Assembly (NCBI GenBank): GCA_002898015.1
Contig: BDTM01000013.1
Location: forward strand, 1 to 36,523
Source of the DNA: a bacterium BMS3Bbin03
GTDB lineage: Bacteria > Zhuqueibacterota > JdFR-76 > BMS3Abin05
DNA: 36,523 nt
Reading direction: 5' to 3'
This document shows positions 7,615 through 16,108 of this stretch, in pieces; the first letter of the stretch is position 1; every line of letters starts with the position of its first letter. The translations under genes were made by a program, and so were the position numbers. A model generated the notes under the pieces. It ran no database searches. It had not been told where the DNA came from and saw only the letters and a program-made list of their open reading frames with translations.

Positions 7615-7732
7615 GCTGTCCAATAGTTTATACACAGTCTATTTACAAATGGTTGTTTCGTATTTCAAATGGTTATCAATACGATTATTCTTTTCAGGAA
7701 ACAGAATAAACAAATTTGACATTTCGTACCTA
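7615..7732. repeat. Tandem intergenic repeat, partial unit 3
   Basis: Only the first about 118 bp are present, from GCTGTCCAATAG to CATTTCGTACCTA. The homology ends exactly at the stop codon (complement of CTA, 7730-7732) of the minus-strand gene. That junction marks the edge of the array and suggests it grew or inserted against the gene end. Confidence 0.75.
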
Positions 7733-8434
7733 TTTTTTAGGTGACAGATTTGTGTGCCGAATGAACACCAGCCGCTTTAATGCATGGAAGACACCGCTCT
7801 CATCGGGCAGCCATTTTTGCTCGATGAGTCCGAAAACAGCCCCGTAAGCGACGTGTGCCAAAACGACGGTGACCGGGAACCCCCATCCGAAATCGATACC
7901 GAAAGGGCCCACACCAAGGGCCAGGGTGGCGGGGCTCGCCAGAAAACCGGCTGCGATAAACAGCGCAAATACGATTCCATAAAACCATCGCACGCGTCCG
8001 AACAAAACCGACAGGACGATCCCAAAACTGGCCCCGTTCCAGAAGTGGTACGACCAGCCGATGAAATTGGAATAAGTGTTCGGACCCTGTGCAAACCGGT
8101 TGGTGATGAGTACGCCCATGAGCTTCGGCAATTCACCCGGCATTCCGCCCAACAGGAAGCCGGTTTCCCGCACAATTTCAAGTCCGATTGTGGCCGCTGC
8201 GCCGGCAAGGGCGCCGATGAGGGCGGTTTTCACGAGAACATTTTCCTTTTTCCACCGGGCCAGGAGTATCGTAAAAATGAGAAGCGCAATCGCCGGCAGC
8301 AGAACAATCAGGATGAGTGCCGGCATGCTAAAATAGCCGGCCTGGGCAGCCACAAAGAGGTTCGGACTGACTCCCGAAAAAAGCAGAATAAAACCGCTGA
8401 ACAGAAGTGTCCGGTATGTCAATTTTCGATTCAT
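7730..8434 (-). CDS. Polytopic membrane protein of unknown function
   Basis: The product is 234 aa with about six hydrophobic segments spread over its length, the first near residues 10-30. A conserved-looking YHFWNGASFG sequence sits in the middle. It is probably an inner-membrane protein. I recognise no transporter or enzyme signature. The ATG (complement of 8432-8434) is preceded by ACGGAGC, a good ribosome-binding site 6 nt away. It lies 102 nt downstream of the DUF302 gene on the same strand, so the two may be co-transcribed. The stop codon coincides with the boundary of the repeat array. A 224-codon antisense frame over it is a shadow. Confidence 0.75.
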   Translation of the reverse strand: MNRKLTYRTLLFSGFILLFSGVSPNLFVAAQAGYFSMPALILIVLLPAIALLIFTILLARWKKENVLVKTALIGALAGAAATIGLEIVRETGFLLGGMPGELPKLMGVLITNRFAQGPNTYSNFIGWSYHFWNGASFGIVLSVLFGRVRWFYGIVFALFIAAGFLASPATLALGVGPFGIDFGWGFPVTVVLAHVAYGAVFGLIEQKWLPDESGVFHALKRLVFIRHTNLSPKK

Positions 8435-8536
8435 GATTCGCTCCGTAACAATAAATAGGGAAGGAACATCCCGAAGAATCCCGGTGCAGTATGTTTCCTG
8501 TTGTCATTGGGCGGATGTCCCTGTCCCTATTTGTTT

Positions 8537-9019
8537 TTATTTCGCCAGCATCGAAAGTAATTTTCCCAATTTTTGGTCGAGCTTGCTGCCGGCCATAATA
8601 ACCGCTTTGTTTTGAAAAGGCGCAAGTTGTACGGATGGCTTGACGTAGTTCACATAGACCTTTCCATTCTTTCCTTCGAAAATATTCACCCGCACCGGAA
8701 CGGCAATGCCCACGCCGGGATCGGCGGAAAAAAGCTTCTTTCCCATAGTCGGATTCCCGATGAACAGGGAAACGGCTTTTAGTTTCAGGCCGGTCATGGA
8801 AAGAATCTTGCCCTGATTAATCTCTCCCAGAACCATCATTCCGCCTTTGGCGATCCCCTTTTTCACTTTAGCCACGGTCTCTGCGTACGTTCCTTTTGCG
8901 GCAACCTGCTGCAGCGACCACTCCTGCGCCGAGGCCGGTTTCAGATTGATGAGGGCGATTGTGAATAAAACCAGCACGGCGGAAACGGCCGTTCGGCGAA
9001 TGGTTTTTGTTGCGTTCAT
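8537..9019 (-). CDS. Exported DUF302 domain protein
   Basis: The product is 160 aa. A cleavable signal peptide ends near ALINLKPASAQ, so it is likely periplasmic. The rest matches the DUF302 pattern as I know it: a TYAETVAKVKKGI helix, then beta-strands with GKILSMTGLKLKAVSLFIGN and a PVRVNIFEGKNGKVYV strand pair. DUF302 domains are small alpha/beta folds of unknown biochemical role, often next to redox or membrane genes. A strong AAAGGAG (complement of 9026-9032) precedes the start. A candidate promoter on the minus strand, TTGTTT-17-TAATTT, lies about 35 nt further upstream. Confidence 0.8.
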   Translation of the reverse strand: MNATKTIRRTAVSAVLVLFTIALINLKPASAQEWSLQQVAAKGTYAETVAKVKKGIAKGGMMVLGEINQGKILSMTGLKLKAVSLFIGNPTMGKKLFSADPGVGIAVPVRVNIFEGKNGKVYVNYVKPSVQLAPFQNKAVIMAGSKLDQKLGKLLSMLAK

Positions 9020-9135
9020 TTTTTTCTCCTTTCATTTGAATTTCAGGTTAATTCAGGATAAATTAAATTTCATGTACAAGATAAACAAAACATAAGGCAA
9101 AATCTGTGAGGTGGCTTACAAAAATGCCATTTTTC

Positions 9136-9278
9136 TGCCACAGATTCACGAATTAAGAAACATTGGTTTTGCCGGCAATCAGGAGGTGAGTTCTCGTAAT
9201 TCACTGTCACCCGTTCAATATCGCACGACCAATTAACCCTGATTCTTCTTTAATTCTTTAATTTGTGAATTTGTGGCA
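9136..9278. repeat. 143-bp element bounded by 25-bp near-perfect inverted repeats
   Basis: TGCCACAGATTCACGAATTA at 9136 onward has its reverse complement, with two or three mismatches, ending at 9278 (TTTGTGAATTTGTGGCA). The arms enclose 93 bp without an open frame. This geometry suits a miniature inverted-repeat element or a large hairpin. No target-site duplication is obvious. Confidence 0.5.
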
Positions 9279-9321
9279 ATTTTTTTTAAATCAAAGGAAT
9301 ATGTGACACTTAAATAATGAG

Positions 9322-9350
9322 TTGATTATTAAGTGGTTTTTTTTTATATT
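9322..9350 (+). promoter_or_regulatory. Sigma-70-type promoter for the valS operon
   Basis: TTGATT (9322-9327) and TATATT (9345-9350) are separated by 17 nt in an AT-rich context, 84 nt before the valS start. Each hexamer differs from consensus by one or two bases. It is the only good pair in the rightward half of this intergenic region. Confidence 0.55.
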
Positions 9351-9433
9351 TAACTTAATTTTTTTATGTTAAAATCAGTGGGACAACCCCTGATGCGTGG
9401 TCGATGTTTGCATGTTCAGAACAAGGATAGTGC

Positions 9434-12100
9434 ATGAGTAATGAAATTCCAAAGGTTTACAATCCGAAAACGGTTGAAGACAGGCTGTACGATTTCTGGC
9501 TGAAGAAGGATTATTTCGGTGCAAAATCCAATCCTGAAAAAAAGCCCTACACAATTGTAATCCCGCCGCCCAATGTGACGGAAATTCTCCACATGGGCCA
9601 TGCGTACAACAACACCCTGCAGGACATTCTCATCCGCTTTCACCGCATGAAAGGTTTTGAAACCCTCTGGCTGCCGGGGACGGATCATGCCGGGATTGCC
9701 ACGCAAAATGTGGTGGAACGGCGCCTTTTGAAAGAGGAGGGTTTAACCCGGCATGATTTGGGGCGCGAGGCGTTTGTGAAACGCGTCTGGAAATGGCGGG
9801 AAAAGTACGGTGAATTGATTATTAATCAGCTTAAAAAAATAGGGGCCTCCTGCGATTGGTCCCGGACACGCTTTACAATGGATGAAGCTTACTCCCGGGC
9901 GGTGCGGGCGGTGTTTGTTCATCTGTATGAAAAGGGACTCATTTATCGCGGGAAATACATCATTAATTGGTGCCCGCGCTGCCGCACGGCACTGTCCGAC
10001 GAAGAAGTCGTTCACGAAGAAGAGCCGGGATTTCTCTGGTATATCCGCTATCCGTTAAAAGATTCGAACCAATTTATCACGGTTGCCACCACGCGCCCCG
10101 AAACCATGCTCGGAGACACCGCCGTAGCAGTTCATCCGGAGGATGCCCGCTACAAAGATTGTATTGGCAAAACGGCCCTTTTGCCGGTGTTGAATCGGGA
10201 AATTCCGGTCCTTGCGGATTCGCAGGTCAATCCGGAATTCGGCACCGGAGCCGTGAAAGTGACCCCCGCGCACGATCCCAACGATTTTGAAATTGGCCGC
10301 CGTCACAAATTGCCTGCAATTCTTGTAATGGACACGGAAGCCAGAATGAACGAAAATGCCGGCAAATACCGGGGGATGGACCGGTTTGAATGCCGCGAAG
10401 CGCTTGTGGAAGAACTGAAAGAATTGAAATTGCTGCAAAAGGTCGAGCCGCACCTGCACACCGTGGGGCATTGCCAGCGGTGTCACACAGTGGTCGAGCC
10501 GTATTTTTCCGAACAGTGGTTTGTCAAAATCAGGCCGCTGGCGGAAAAGGCGCTGAAAGCCGTGCAGGAGGCCGATATCCGGTTCGTCCCAGCAAAATGG
10601 ACAAAGGTGTATGAAAACTGGATGACCAATATTCGGGATTGGTGCATCTCCCGCCAGCTCTGGTGGGGACACCGCATTCCGGTGTTTTATTGTAATGACT
10701 GCGGACACGAAATGGTGAGCCGGGAGAAACCGGAGACCTGTAAAAAATGCGGGAGCACCCAGATCCGCCAGGATGAAGATGTGCTGGATACCTGGTTTTC
10801 TTCCTGGCTCTGGCCCTTCGCCACGCTGGGCTGGCCCGAAAAAACGGATGACCTGCGCTATTTTTATCCGACGAGTGTGCTGGTCACGGGGCAGGACATT
10901 ATCTTCTTCTGGGTGGCGCGAATGATTATGGCGGGCCTGGAATTTATGGACGAAAAGCCCTTCAGCGATGTCTATATTCACGGCATTATTCGGGATGAAA
11001 AAGGCCGGAAGATGAGTAAATCGCTCGGCAATGGGATCGACCCGCTGGAAATGGTGGAAAGATACAGCGCCGATGCGATTCGGTTTTCATTGATTATGCT
11101 GACCTCCGAGGGGCAGGACATTAATCTGTCCGAAAGCAAGTTTGAAATGGGGCGGAATTTCTCCAACAAAATCTGGAATGCCTTTCGCTTTGTCGGGATG
11201 AACCGGGATGAAAACCCAATCGATCCGGATTTTGATCTCCGCAGCCATTGGAACCGGAATTTTGTGGAACTCAGCGACCGCTGGATCGTGAGCCGCACGC
11301 AAAAGGCGGTGGAAACCATTACAAAAGCGCTGGAAGCCTACAAATTCAACGAAGCCCTGTCTGCTTTTTACAATTTCTTCTGGCACGACTTCTGTGACTG
11401 GTACCTGGAACTCATTAAACCGCGTCTGTACCAAAAGGAGAATTTGGAAGCCAAAAAATGGGTGCTGAACCTGGCAATCCGGATTTTGAAAACATCGATG
11501 AAGCTGCTGCACCCGGTGATGCCGTTCATTACGGAAGAAATCTGGCAGCAGATCAGAACGGACGGAGATGCCGAAAGCATCGTTGTGGCGCCCTGGCCGG
11601 AAGCGGATGACGCATTAAAATCCGATGAAGCCGAAGCCGAAATGAATTTTCTTCAGGGTGTGATTGGCGCCGTGCGGAACATTCGCAGTGAAATGAATGT
11701 GCCGCCAACCCGCAAAGCAAATGTGATTTTAACGGATCTCAATGAAATCCAATTAAAAGCGATTACGGCCCACGTCCTGTATTTGCGTCGCCTGGCCGCC
11801 GTGGAAACGGTTAAGGTTTACGAAAAACTTCAGCAAAAACCGGAGCAGGCGGCTTCGGCGGTGGTTCAGGGAGCGGAAGTGTACGTCCCGCTGGAGGGGT
11901 TAATCGATCTGAAAAAAGAGGGTGAGCGGCTCGTAAAAGAGATGAACCGGCTTGAAAATCTGATTCAACAAACCCTGAAAAAACTGTCCGACGAGAATTT
12001 TGTGAAGCGGGCACCGAAGGAAATCGTGGAAAAAGAAAAGCAGAAAAAAGCGGCCTACGAGACCGATCTGGAGAAGTTGAAAAAAAGTTTGGGAGGGTAG
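9434..12100 (+). CDS. valS: Valine--tRNA ligase
   Basis: The product is 888 aa, the normal length for bacterial ValRS. It charges tRNA-Val with valine in the cytoplasm. Visible class I synthetase motifs are PPPNVTEILHMGHA (the HIGH motif as HMGH, residues 53-56) and KMSKS at 526-530. The editing (CP1) region lies between them. Cys pairs CPRC (180-183), CQRC (347-350) and a CNDC...CKKC ribbon near 420-440 suggest zinc sites. The last about 70 residues form the typical ValRS coiled coil. The ATG at 9434 follows AAGGA at 9423-9427. It heads a long plus-strand gene run and ends 4 nt before the ATG of the DUF4139 gene. Confidence 0.97.
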   Translation: MSNEIPKVYNPKTVEDRLYDFWLKKDYFGAKSNPEKKPYTIVIPPPNVTEILHMGHAYNNTLQDILIRFHRMKGFETLWLPGTDHAGIATQNVVERRLLKEEGLTRHDLGREAFVKRVWKWREKYGELIINQLKKIGASCDWSRTRFTMDEAYSRAVRAVFVHLYEKGLIYRGKYIINWCPRCRTALSDEEVVHEEEPGFLWYIRYPLKDSNQFITVATTRPETMLGDTAVAVHPEDARYKDCIGKTALLPVLNREIPVLADSQVNPEFGTGAVKVTPAHDPNDFEIGRRHKLPAILVMDTEARMNENAGKYRGMDRFECREALVEELKELKLLQKVEPHLHTVGHCQRCHTVVEPYFSEQWFVKIRPLAEKALKAVQEADIRFVPAKWTKVYENWMTNIRDWCISRQLWWGHRIPVFYCNDCGHEMVSREKPETCKKCGSTQIRQDEDVLDTWFSSWLWPFATLGWPEKTDDLRYFYPTSVLVTGQDIIFFWVARMIMAGLEFMDEKPFSDVYIHGIIRDEKGRKMSKSLGNGIDPLEMVERYSADAIRFSLIMLTSEGQDINLSESKFEMGRNFSNKIWNAFRFVGMNRDENPIDPDFDLRSHWNRNFVELSDRWIVSRTQKAVETITKALEAYKFNEALSAFYNFFWHDFCDWYLELIKPRLYQKENLEAKKWVLNLAIRILKTSMKLLHPVMPFITEEIWQQIRTDGDAESIVVAPWPEADDALKSDEAEAEMNFLQGVIGAVRNIRSEMNVPPTRKANVILTDLNEIQLKAITAHVLYLRRLAAVETVKVYEKLQQKPEQAASAVVQGAEVYVPLEGLIDLKKEGERLVKEMNRLENLIQQTLKKLSDENFVKRAPKEIVEKEKQKKAAYETDLEKLKKSLGG

Positions 12101-12104
12101 TGTG

Positions 12105-13478
12105 ATGAAAAAAATTTATTTCCTGATTATTTTGATCTTCTCTTTCCGGATTTTAACGCCGTTTGCAAACGCACAGCAGAGGAGTACATCGGTGACGGTG
12201 TACAACACCAACCTGGCGCTGGTGGAAGAGATCCGTCCTGTGGATTCGACACACGGAGAAAAAGTGATTCGGTGGAAAAATGTGCCGGCCAAGATCGATC
12301 CCACTTCCGTGCATGTGCGCTGGCTGGGCGGGTACACAAACGAGATTTTGGAGCAGAATTTTGAATATGATCTGGTTGACATCGGCAAATTGTTTCAAAA
12401 ATACATTGACCGTGTGGTTGAACTTCATTTGAAAGATCAATCAGTCCTGAAAGGGAAGCTGTTGGGTGTCGGCGGGGCCTTAATCCTGGAAACGCCGGAG
12501 AAGAATATTGTCGCCGTGAAATCGAATGAGATTGTCCGGTACCAATTTCCGGAATTACCGGAGGGGCTCATTACGCAGCCCACACTGATCTGGCTGCTGA
12601 AGAAACCGGTCACCCGAAAACGAACCCTACAGGTAGAATATCTCACCTCCGGGATGAGCTGGCACGCCGAGTATGTGGGGATGCTTTCGCAAAACGAAAA
12701 CCGGCTGGACGTATCCGGGTGGGTGAGTCTGGAAAATCATTCGGGGGCGCTGTTCAAGGACACAAAATTGAAACTAATCGCCGGACAGCCTCACCGTGCG
12801 GCCCGGCGGGTCCCTCGTGGTTACGGCAGGCGGCTGGCAAAAGCGGCCGTTGAAGCCATCCCGTCCCGTTTTTCAGAGCGGGCGGCGTTTGAGTATCACC
12901 TTTACAATTTAAAAGGCCGGACGACGCTCAAACAGAACGAAACCAAGCAAATTCCCCTGTTCAGTCCGAAGCCGGTTCAGTTTAAAAAGATTTACAAATT
13001 TGATGGTCAGCGCTGGGGCAAAAAGGTAAAGGTGTTTATCCGTTTTCAAAATAGTGAAAAAGAGGGCGTTGGCCGGCCGCTGCCGGCGGGGAAATTCCGT
13101 ATTTACCAGAAAGACACGAAAGAGAGCGCCATTTTCCTGGGTGAGGATTGGATCGATCATACTTCAAAAGGCGGAACGGTCACACTGGAAGTGGGAAACG
13201 CATTCGATATTCACGGTAAACGCACACGGATAAAAGTGGAGAAAATCGGCCGGAACGTTAAAGAAGAAACTTACCAAATAGAGATTCGAAATTTTAAAGA
13301 CAACTTAATTGTGGTCGATGCGATTGAACATTTAAATTACGCCCCACGCGGCGAATGGAAAATTGTAAAAGCATCTCAACCCTACAATCAGACAGACTCC
13401 CAAACGATTGTATTTCCGATAAGTGTGCGGGCACACAATTTGGCAAAGGCAACGTACACGGTCCGATATGAATGGTAG
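12105..13478 (+). CDS. Exported DUF4139 domain protein
   Basis: The product is 457 aa from ATG 12105. A GTG at 12102 is also in frame, but GGAGGG at 12092-12097 is better spaced for the ATG. A signal peptide ends near FANAQ, so it is exported, probably periplasmic. The core from about residue 170 shows the DUF4139 pattern: YLTSGMSWHAEYVGML, GWVSLENHSG, DTKLKLIAG, and later paired beta-strands ending TYTVRYEW. The family is predicted to be beta-rich, with unknown function. It is wedged between valS and recG and overlaps recG by 7 bp, so it is translationally coupled, though no functional link is evident. Confidence 0.85.
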   Translation: MKKIYFLIILIFSFRILTPFANAQQRSTSVTVYNTNLALVEEIRPVDSTHGEKVIRWKNVPAKIDPTSVHVRWLGGYTNEILEQNFEYDLVDIGKLFQKYIDRVVELHLKDQSVLKGKLLGVGGALILETPEKNIVAVKSNEIVRYQFPELPEGLITQPTLIWLLKKPVTRKRTLQVEYLTSGMSWHAEYVGMLSQNENRLDVSGWVSLENHSGALFKDTKLKLIAGQPHRAARRVPRGYGRRLAKAAVEAIPSRFSERAAFEYHLYNLKGRTTLKQNETKQIPLFSPKPVQFKKIYKFDGQRWGKKVKVFIRFQNSEKEGVGRPLPAGKFRIYQKDTKESAIFLGEDWIDHTSKGGTVTLEVGNAFDIHGKRTRIKVEKIGRNVKEETYQIEIRNFKDNLIVVDAIEHLNYAPRGEWKIVKASQPYNQTDSQTIVFPISVRAHNLAKATYTVRYEW

Positions 13479-15568
13479 AAAAAAATCCTTTAAAATCTTC
13501 CATTCGTTATTTAAGAGGGATTGGTGAACAGCGGGAGGTGTTCCTTGAAAAAATGGGTGTCGAAACCGTCGAAGACCTTCTGGAAATCTACCCGCGGCGC
13601 TACCTGGACAGGCGGCAGGTCGTGCCCATTCGGGATTTGCGTGCGGGCACGGATGCGACGGTGATCGGGAAAGTGACCTCTTTTCGGATGCTGCCCGGGC
13701 GGAAATCCCGGTTTGTGCTGCGGCTTTATGACGGGACCGGAGAGCTCAATTGTGTGTGGTTTAAAGGCGGATTCTACTTAAAAAACAAATTTCAGTTGGG
13801 GGAAGAACTGGCTGTAAGCGGGAAGGTGCGGCTTTTCGGCGGTTTTCAGATGACGCATCCGGACACCGACAGGATTTCCGATTTTAACGACAGCGAAAAG
13901 CTGAGCACGGGGAAAATTCTGCCGCAGTACCCCACCACGCACGATTTGGTTGAAGCGGGCCTGGACAGCCGGGGATTGCGCCGGATTTTGTACCGGGCGC
14001 TTTTAGATTATTCTTCGTTTATCTCTGAAAATCTTCCGGAAGCGCTGCTTAGAAAATATAATTTTCCGGGAAGGCGGGGGGCAATTAACGCCGTTCATTT
14101 TCCGGTATCGGGCGGACAATTGCGTGCGGCGATTCAGCGCCTCAAGTTTGAAGAATTGTTTTTTATGGAATTAATGCTGGCGTACCGCCGGTGGTCGATT
14201 CGGAAAAAGGAAAAAGGTATTGCATTTGTGCGGGTAGGAAAACGCACCCGGAACCTTGTGGAACAGCTTCCGTTCCAATTAACTGAAACGCAGAAACGCG
14301 TGATCCGGGAAATCTGGACGGATATGAAAAATCCGGCCCCCATGAATCGTTTGCTCCAGGGCGATGTGGGTTCCGGAAAGACGGTCGTGGCGCTGGTGGC
14401 CATGCTGCTGGCGGTGGAAAATGGTTACCAGGCGGCGCTAATGGCACCGACGGAAATCCTGGCCGAGCAGCACTACCTGACTTTTTATCGCATGTTGGAG
14501 CATCTGGGCGTGAAGGTGGCCCTTTTGACGGGCGGCCAAAAAAAGAAACAAAAAGAGGAAACCCTGAAGGCGCTGCGGGAGGGGAAGACGGACATGGCAA
14601 TCGGTACGCACGCCCTGATCCAGGGTACGGTGGCGTTCCGGAAATTGGGTCTTGTGGTCATCGACGAACAGCACCGGTTTGGCGTGCTGCAGCGGGCGGG
14701 CCTGCGGGCAAAAGGAACACGGCCGGATGTGTTGGTCATGACGGCCACGCCGATTCCCAGAACCCTTTCACTCACCGTTTACGGCGACCTGGACATATCC
14801 ATTCTGGATGAGAAACCGGCGAACCGGAAGCCGGTCATCACCACGTGGCGGCCGGAGAAAAACCGGGAGGAGATCTACAAATTTGTGCGGAAGTCGGTGG
14901 AAGCAGGCCGGCAGGCGTACGTGGTGTTCCCGCTGGTGGAGGAATCCGAAAAATTGGATCTGCGCGCCGCCGCCGAAGCGTATGAGGCCTTCCGAACCGG
15001 GACTTTCAAAGGTATTTCAGTGGGTCTTATCCACGGCCGGATGAAGGCGGGGGAGAAAGAGACCCTTATGGAAGCTTTCAAACAGGGAAAGATTCAAGTG
15101 CTGGTCTGCACAACGGTGATTGAGGTGGGTGTGGATGTGCCGAATGCCGCCATTATGGTCATCGAACATGCCGAGCGCTTTGGGCTGACCCAGCTTCACC
15201 AGTTGAGAGGCCGTGTCGGACGCGGTACGGAGCAGGCGTACTGCATTTTGCTGGCGTATTCGCCCATCTCAAAAGATGCCCGGGAACGGCTGCAGGCGAT
15301 GAAGTCCGGCGCGGATGGTTTTAAGCTGGCCGAAGTGGATTTAAAGATGCGCGGGCCGGGAGAATATTTCGGGACGCGCCAGCACGGACTGCCGAACTTG
15401 AAACTGGCAAACGTGATCGAGGATGCGGGTTTATTGCTGAAAGCCAGACAGGAAGCGTTTCAACTGGTCAAGTCGGACCCGCCGCTGAAAATGAACGATC
15501 ACCCGCGCGTTCGGGAATTCTTTTTGGAACGTTACCGGGACAAATATGGTCTAATAAAAATTGGTTAA
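13472..15568 (+). CDS. recG: ATP-dependent DNA helicase RecG
   Basis: The product is 698 aa, typical RecG length. It unwinds branched DNA and remodels stalled forks and Holliday junctions. The N-terminal wedge/OB domain spans about residues 50-160 (LYDGTGELNCVWFKG). The superfamily 2 helicase core follows, with Walker A GDVGSGKT (297-304), DEQH (398-401), MTATPIPRT, and a C-terminal RecG segment with QLRGRVGRG and GPGEYFGTRQHG. The ATG at 13472 overlaps the end of the previous gene in ATGGTAG. No residues of the motor motifs appear missing. Confidence 0.97.
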   Translation: MVEKNPLKSSIRYLRGIGEQREVFLEKMGVETVEDLLEIYPRRYLDRRQVVPIRDLRAGTDATVIGKVTSFRMLPGRKSRFVLRLYDGTGELNCVWFKGGFYLKNKFQLGEELAVSGKVRLFGGFQMTHPDTDRISDFNDSEKLSTGKILPQYPTTHDLVEAGLDSRGLRRILYRALLDYSSFISENLPEALLRKYNFPGRRGAINAVHFPVSGGQLRAAIQRLKFEELFFMELMLAYRRWSIRKKEKGIAFVRVGKRTRNLVEQLPFQLTETQKRVIREIWTDMKNPAPMNRLLQGDVGSGKTVVALVAMLLAVENGYQAALMAPTEILAEQHYLTFYRMLEHLGVKVALLTGGQKKKQKEETLKALREGKTDMAIGTHALIQGTVAFRKLGLVVIDEQHRFGVLQRAGLRAKGTRPDVLVMTATPIPRTLSLTVYGDLDISILDEKPANRKPVITTWRPEKNREEIYKFVRKSVEAGRQAYVVFPLVEESEKLDLRAAAEAYEAFRTGTFKGISVGLIHGRMKAGEKETLMEAFKQGKIQVLVCTTVIEVGVDVPNAAIMVIEHAERFGLTQLHQLRGRVGRGTEQAYCILLAYSPISKDARERLQAMKSGADGFKLAEVDLKMRGPGEYFGTRQHGLPNLKLANVIEDAGLLLKARQEAFQLVKSDPPLKMNDHPRVREFFLERYRDKYGLIKIG

Positions 15569-15633
15569 AAACCGCAAGTTATTTTGAAAGAATTGTTTTT
15601 CGAATGAACTCAAAAATAAGGAAGGGGTAGACC

Positions 15634-16065
15634 ATGGCAGAGGATATTTCAACTGATCAAAAAAATGTAATTCTCTTCTTACAATTGGTGATGACATTTG
15701 AATCGGCCGCCTGGCAGCAAATGGGAAAGATCAAGAATCCGTTAACCGATAAAATTGAGCGCGATTTAGATCAGGCGCAGCTTTCGATCGACATGCTGGA
15801 TATGATTAAAGCCAGAACCATGGGAAATTTGAGCGACGACGAAAAGCGGGTTCTGGAGAGAGCCATCTCCGAGTTGAAGTTAAATTTTGTTGAGGAGCTG
15901 GAAAAAGACCGGAAAGAAAAGGAAAAACAGGCACAGGAGAAAAAAGAGCCGGCGGAAGAAAAAAGCGAAGAGAAGCCAAAGACAGCAGAGGCTGCCGCAA
16001 AAGACGAAAAAAAAGCCGAAGAAAAAGACAAAAAGAAAGCTGAAGAAAAATCAGATAAATCGTGA
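15634..16065 (+). CDS. DUF1844 domain protein with charged C-terminal tail
   Basis: The product is 143 aa. The first about 90 residues fit DUF1844: a hydrophobic LFLQLVMTFESAAWQQMGK helix, then DLDQAQLSIDMLDMIKARTMGN. The family is small, helical and of unknown function. From about residue 88 to the end the protein is almost only K, E and A, a low-complexity tail probably disordered or helical. AGGAAGGGG lies upstream of the ATG. It sits between recG and the glycan block, with 65- and 43-nt gaps. Confidence 0.85.
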   Translation: MAEDISTDQKNVILFLQLVMTFESAAWQQMGKIKNPLTDKIERDLDQAQLSIDMLDMIKARTMGNLSDDEKRVLERAISELKLNFVEELEKDRKEKEKQAQEKKEPAEEKSEEKPKTAEAAAKDEKKAEEKDKKKAEEKSDKS

Positions 16066-16108
16066 AGGTGAACAAAATTAGTTGTAATAGCTTGGAGGAA
16101 GAAACCGA

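Larger units (their letters stand above)
6369..7729. other. Non-coding repeat-filled region
   Basis: 1.36 kb without a credible gene. About 6369-6526 is low-information sequence ending in GC-rich inverted segments (GGCCGAGCTCTCCGCCG at 6485-6501, recurring near 7574-7590). From 6527 onward it is a tandem array of two full repeats and one partial repeat. Open frames in it are poorly conserved between repeat copies, with mostly amino-acid-changing differences, so I do not call genes. Confidence 0.7.
9020..9433. other. Divergent intergenic region between the DUF302 gene and valS
   Basis: A 414-bp AT-rich stretch with no gene. It holds the leftward ribosome-binding site and promoter of the DUF302 gene, a 25-bp inverted repeat (9136-9160 and 9254-9278), and the rightward promoter of valS near 9322-9350. 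Confidence 0.7.

Noticed and set aside
6527..7732. Integron cassette array with attC sites
   Set aside because: ACCTAAC resembles one half of an attC core, but no matching GTTRRRY partner, no integrase and no conserved cassette ORF were found.
7784..8458. 224-codon plus-strand frame opposite the membrane protein gene
   Set aside because: It is highly charged and antisense to a convincing membrane protein with a good ribosome-binding site, so it is a shadow.
10055..10981. 308-codon minus-strand frame inside valS
   Set aside because: It is antisense to conserved ValRS sequence and shows no domain.
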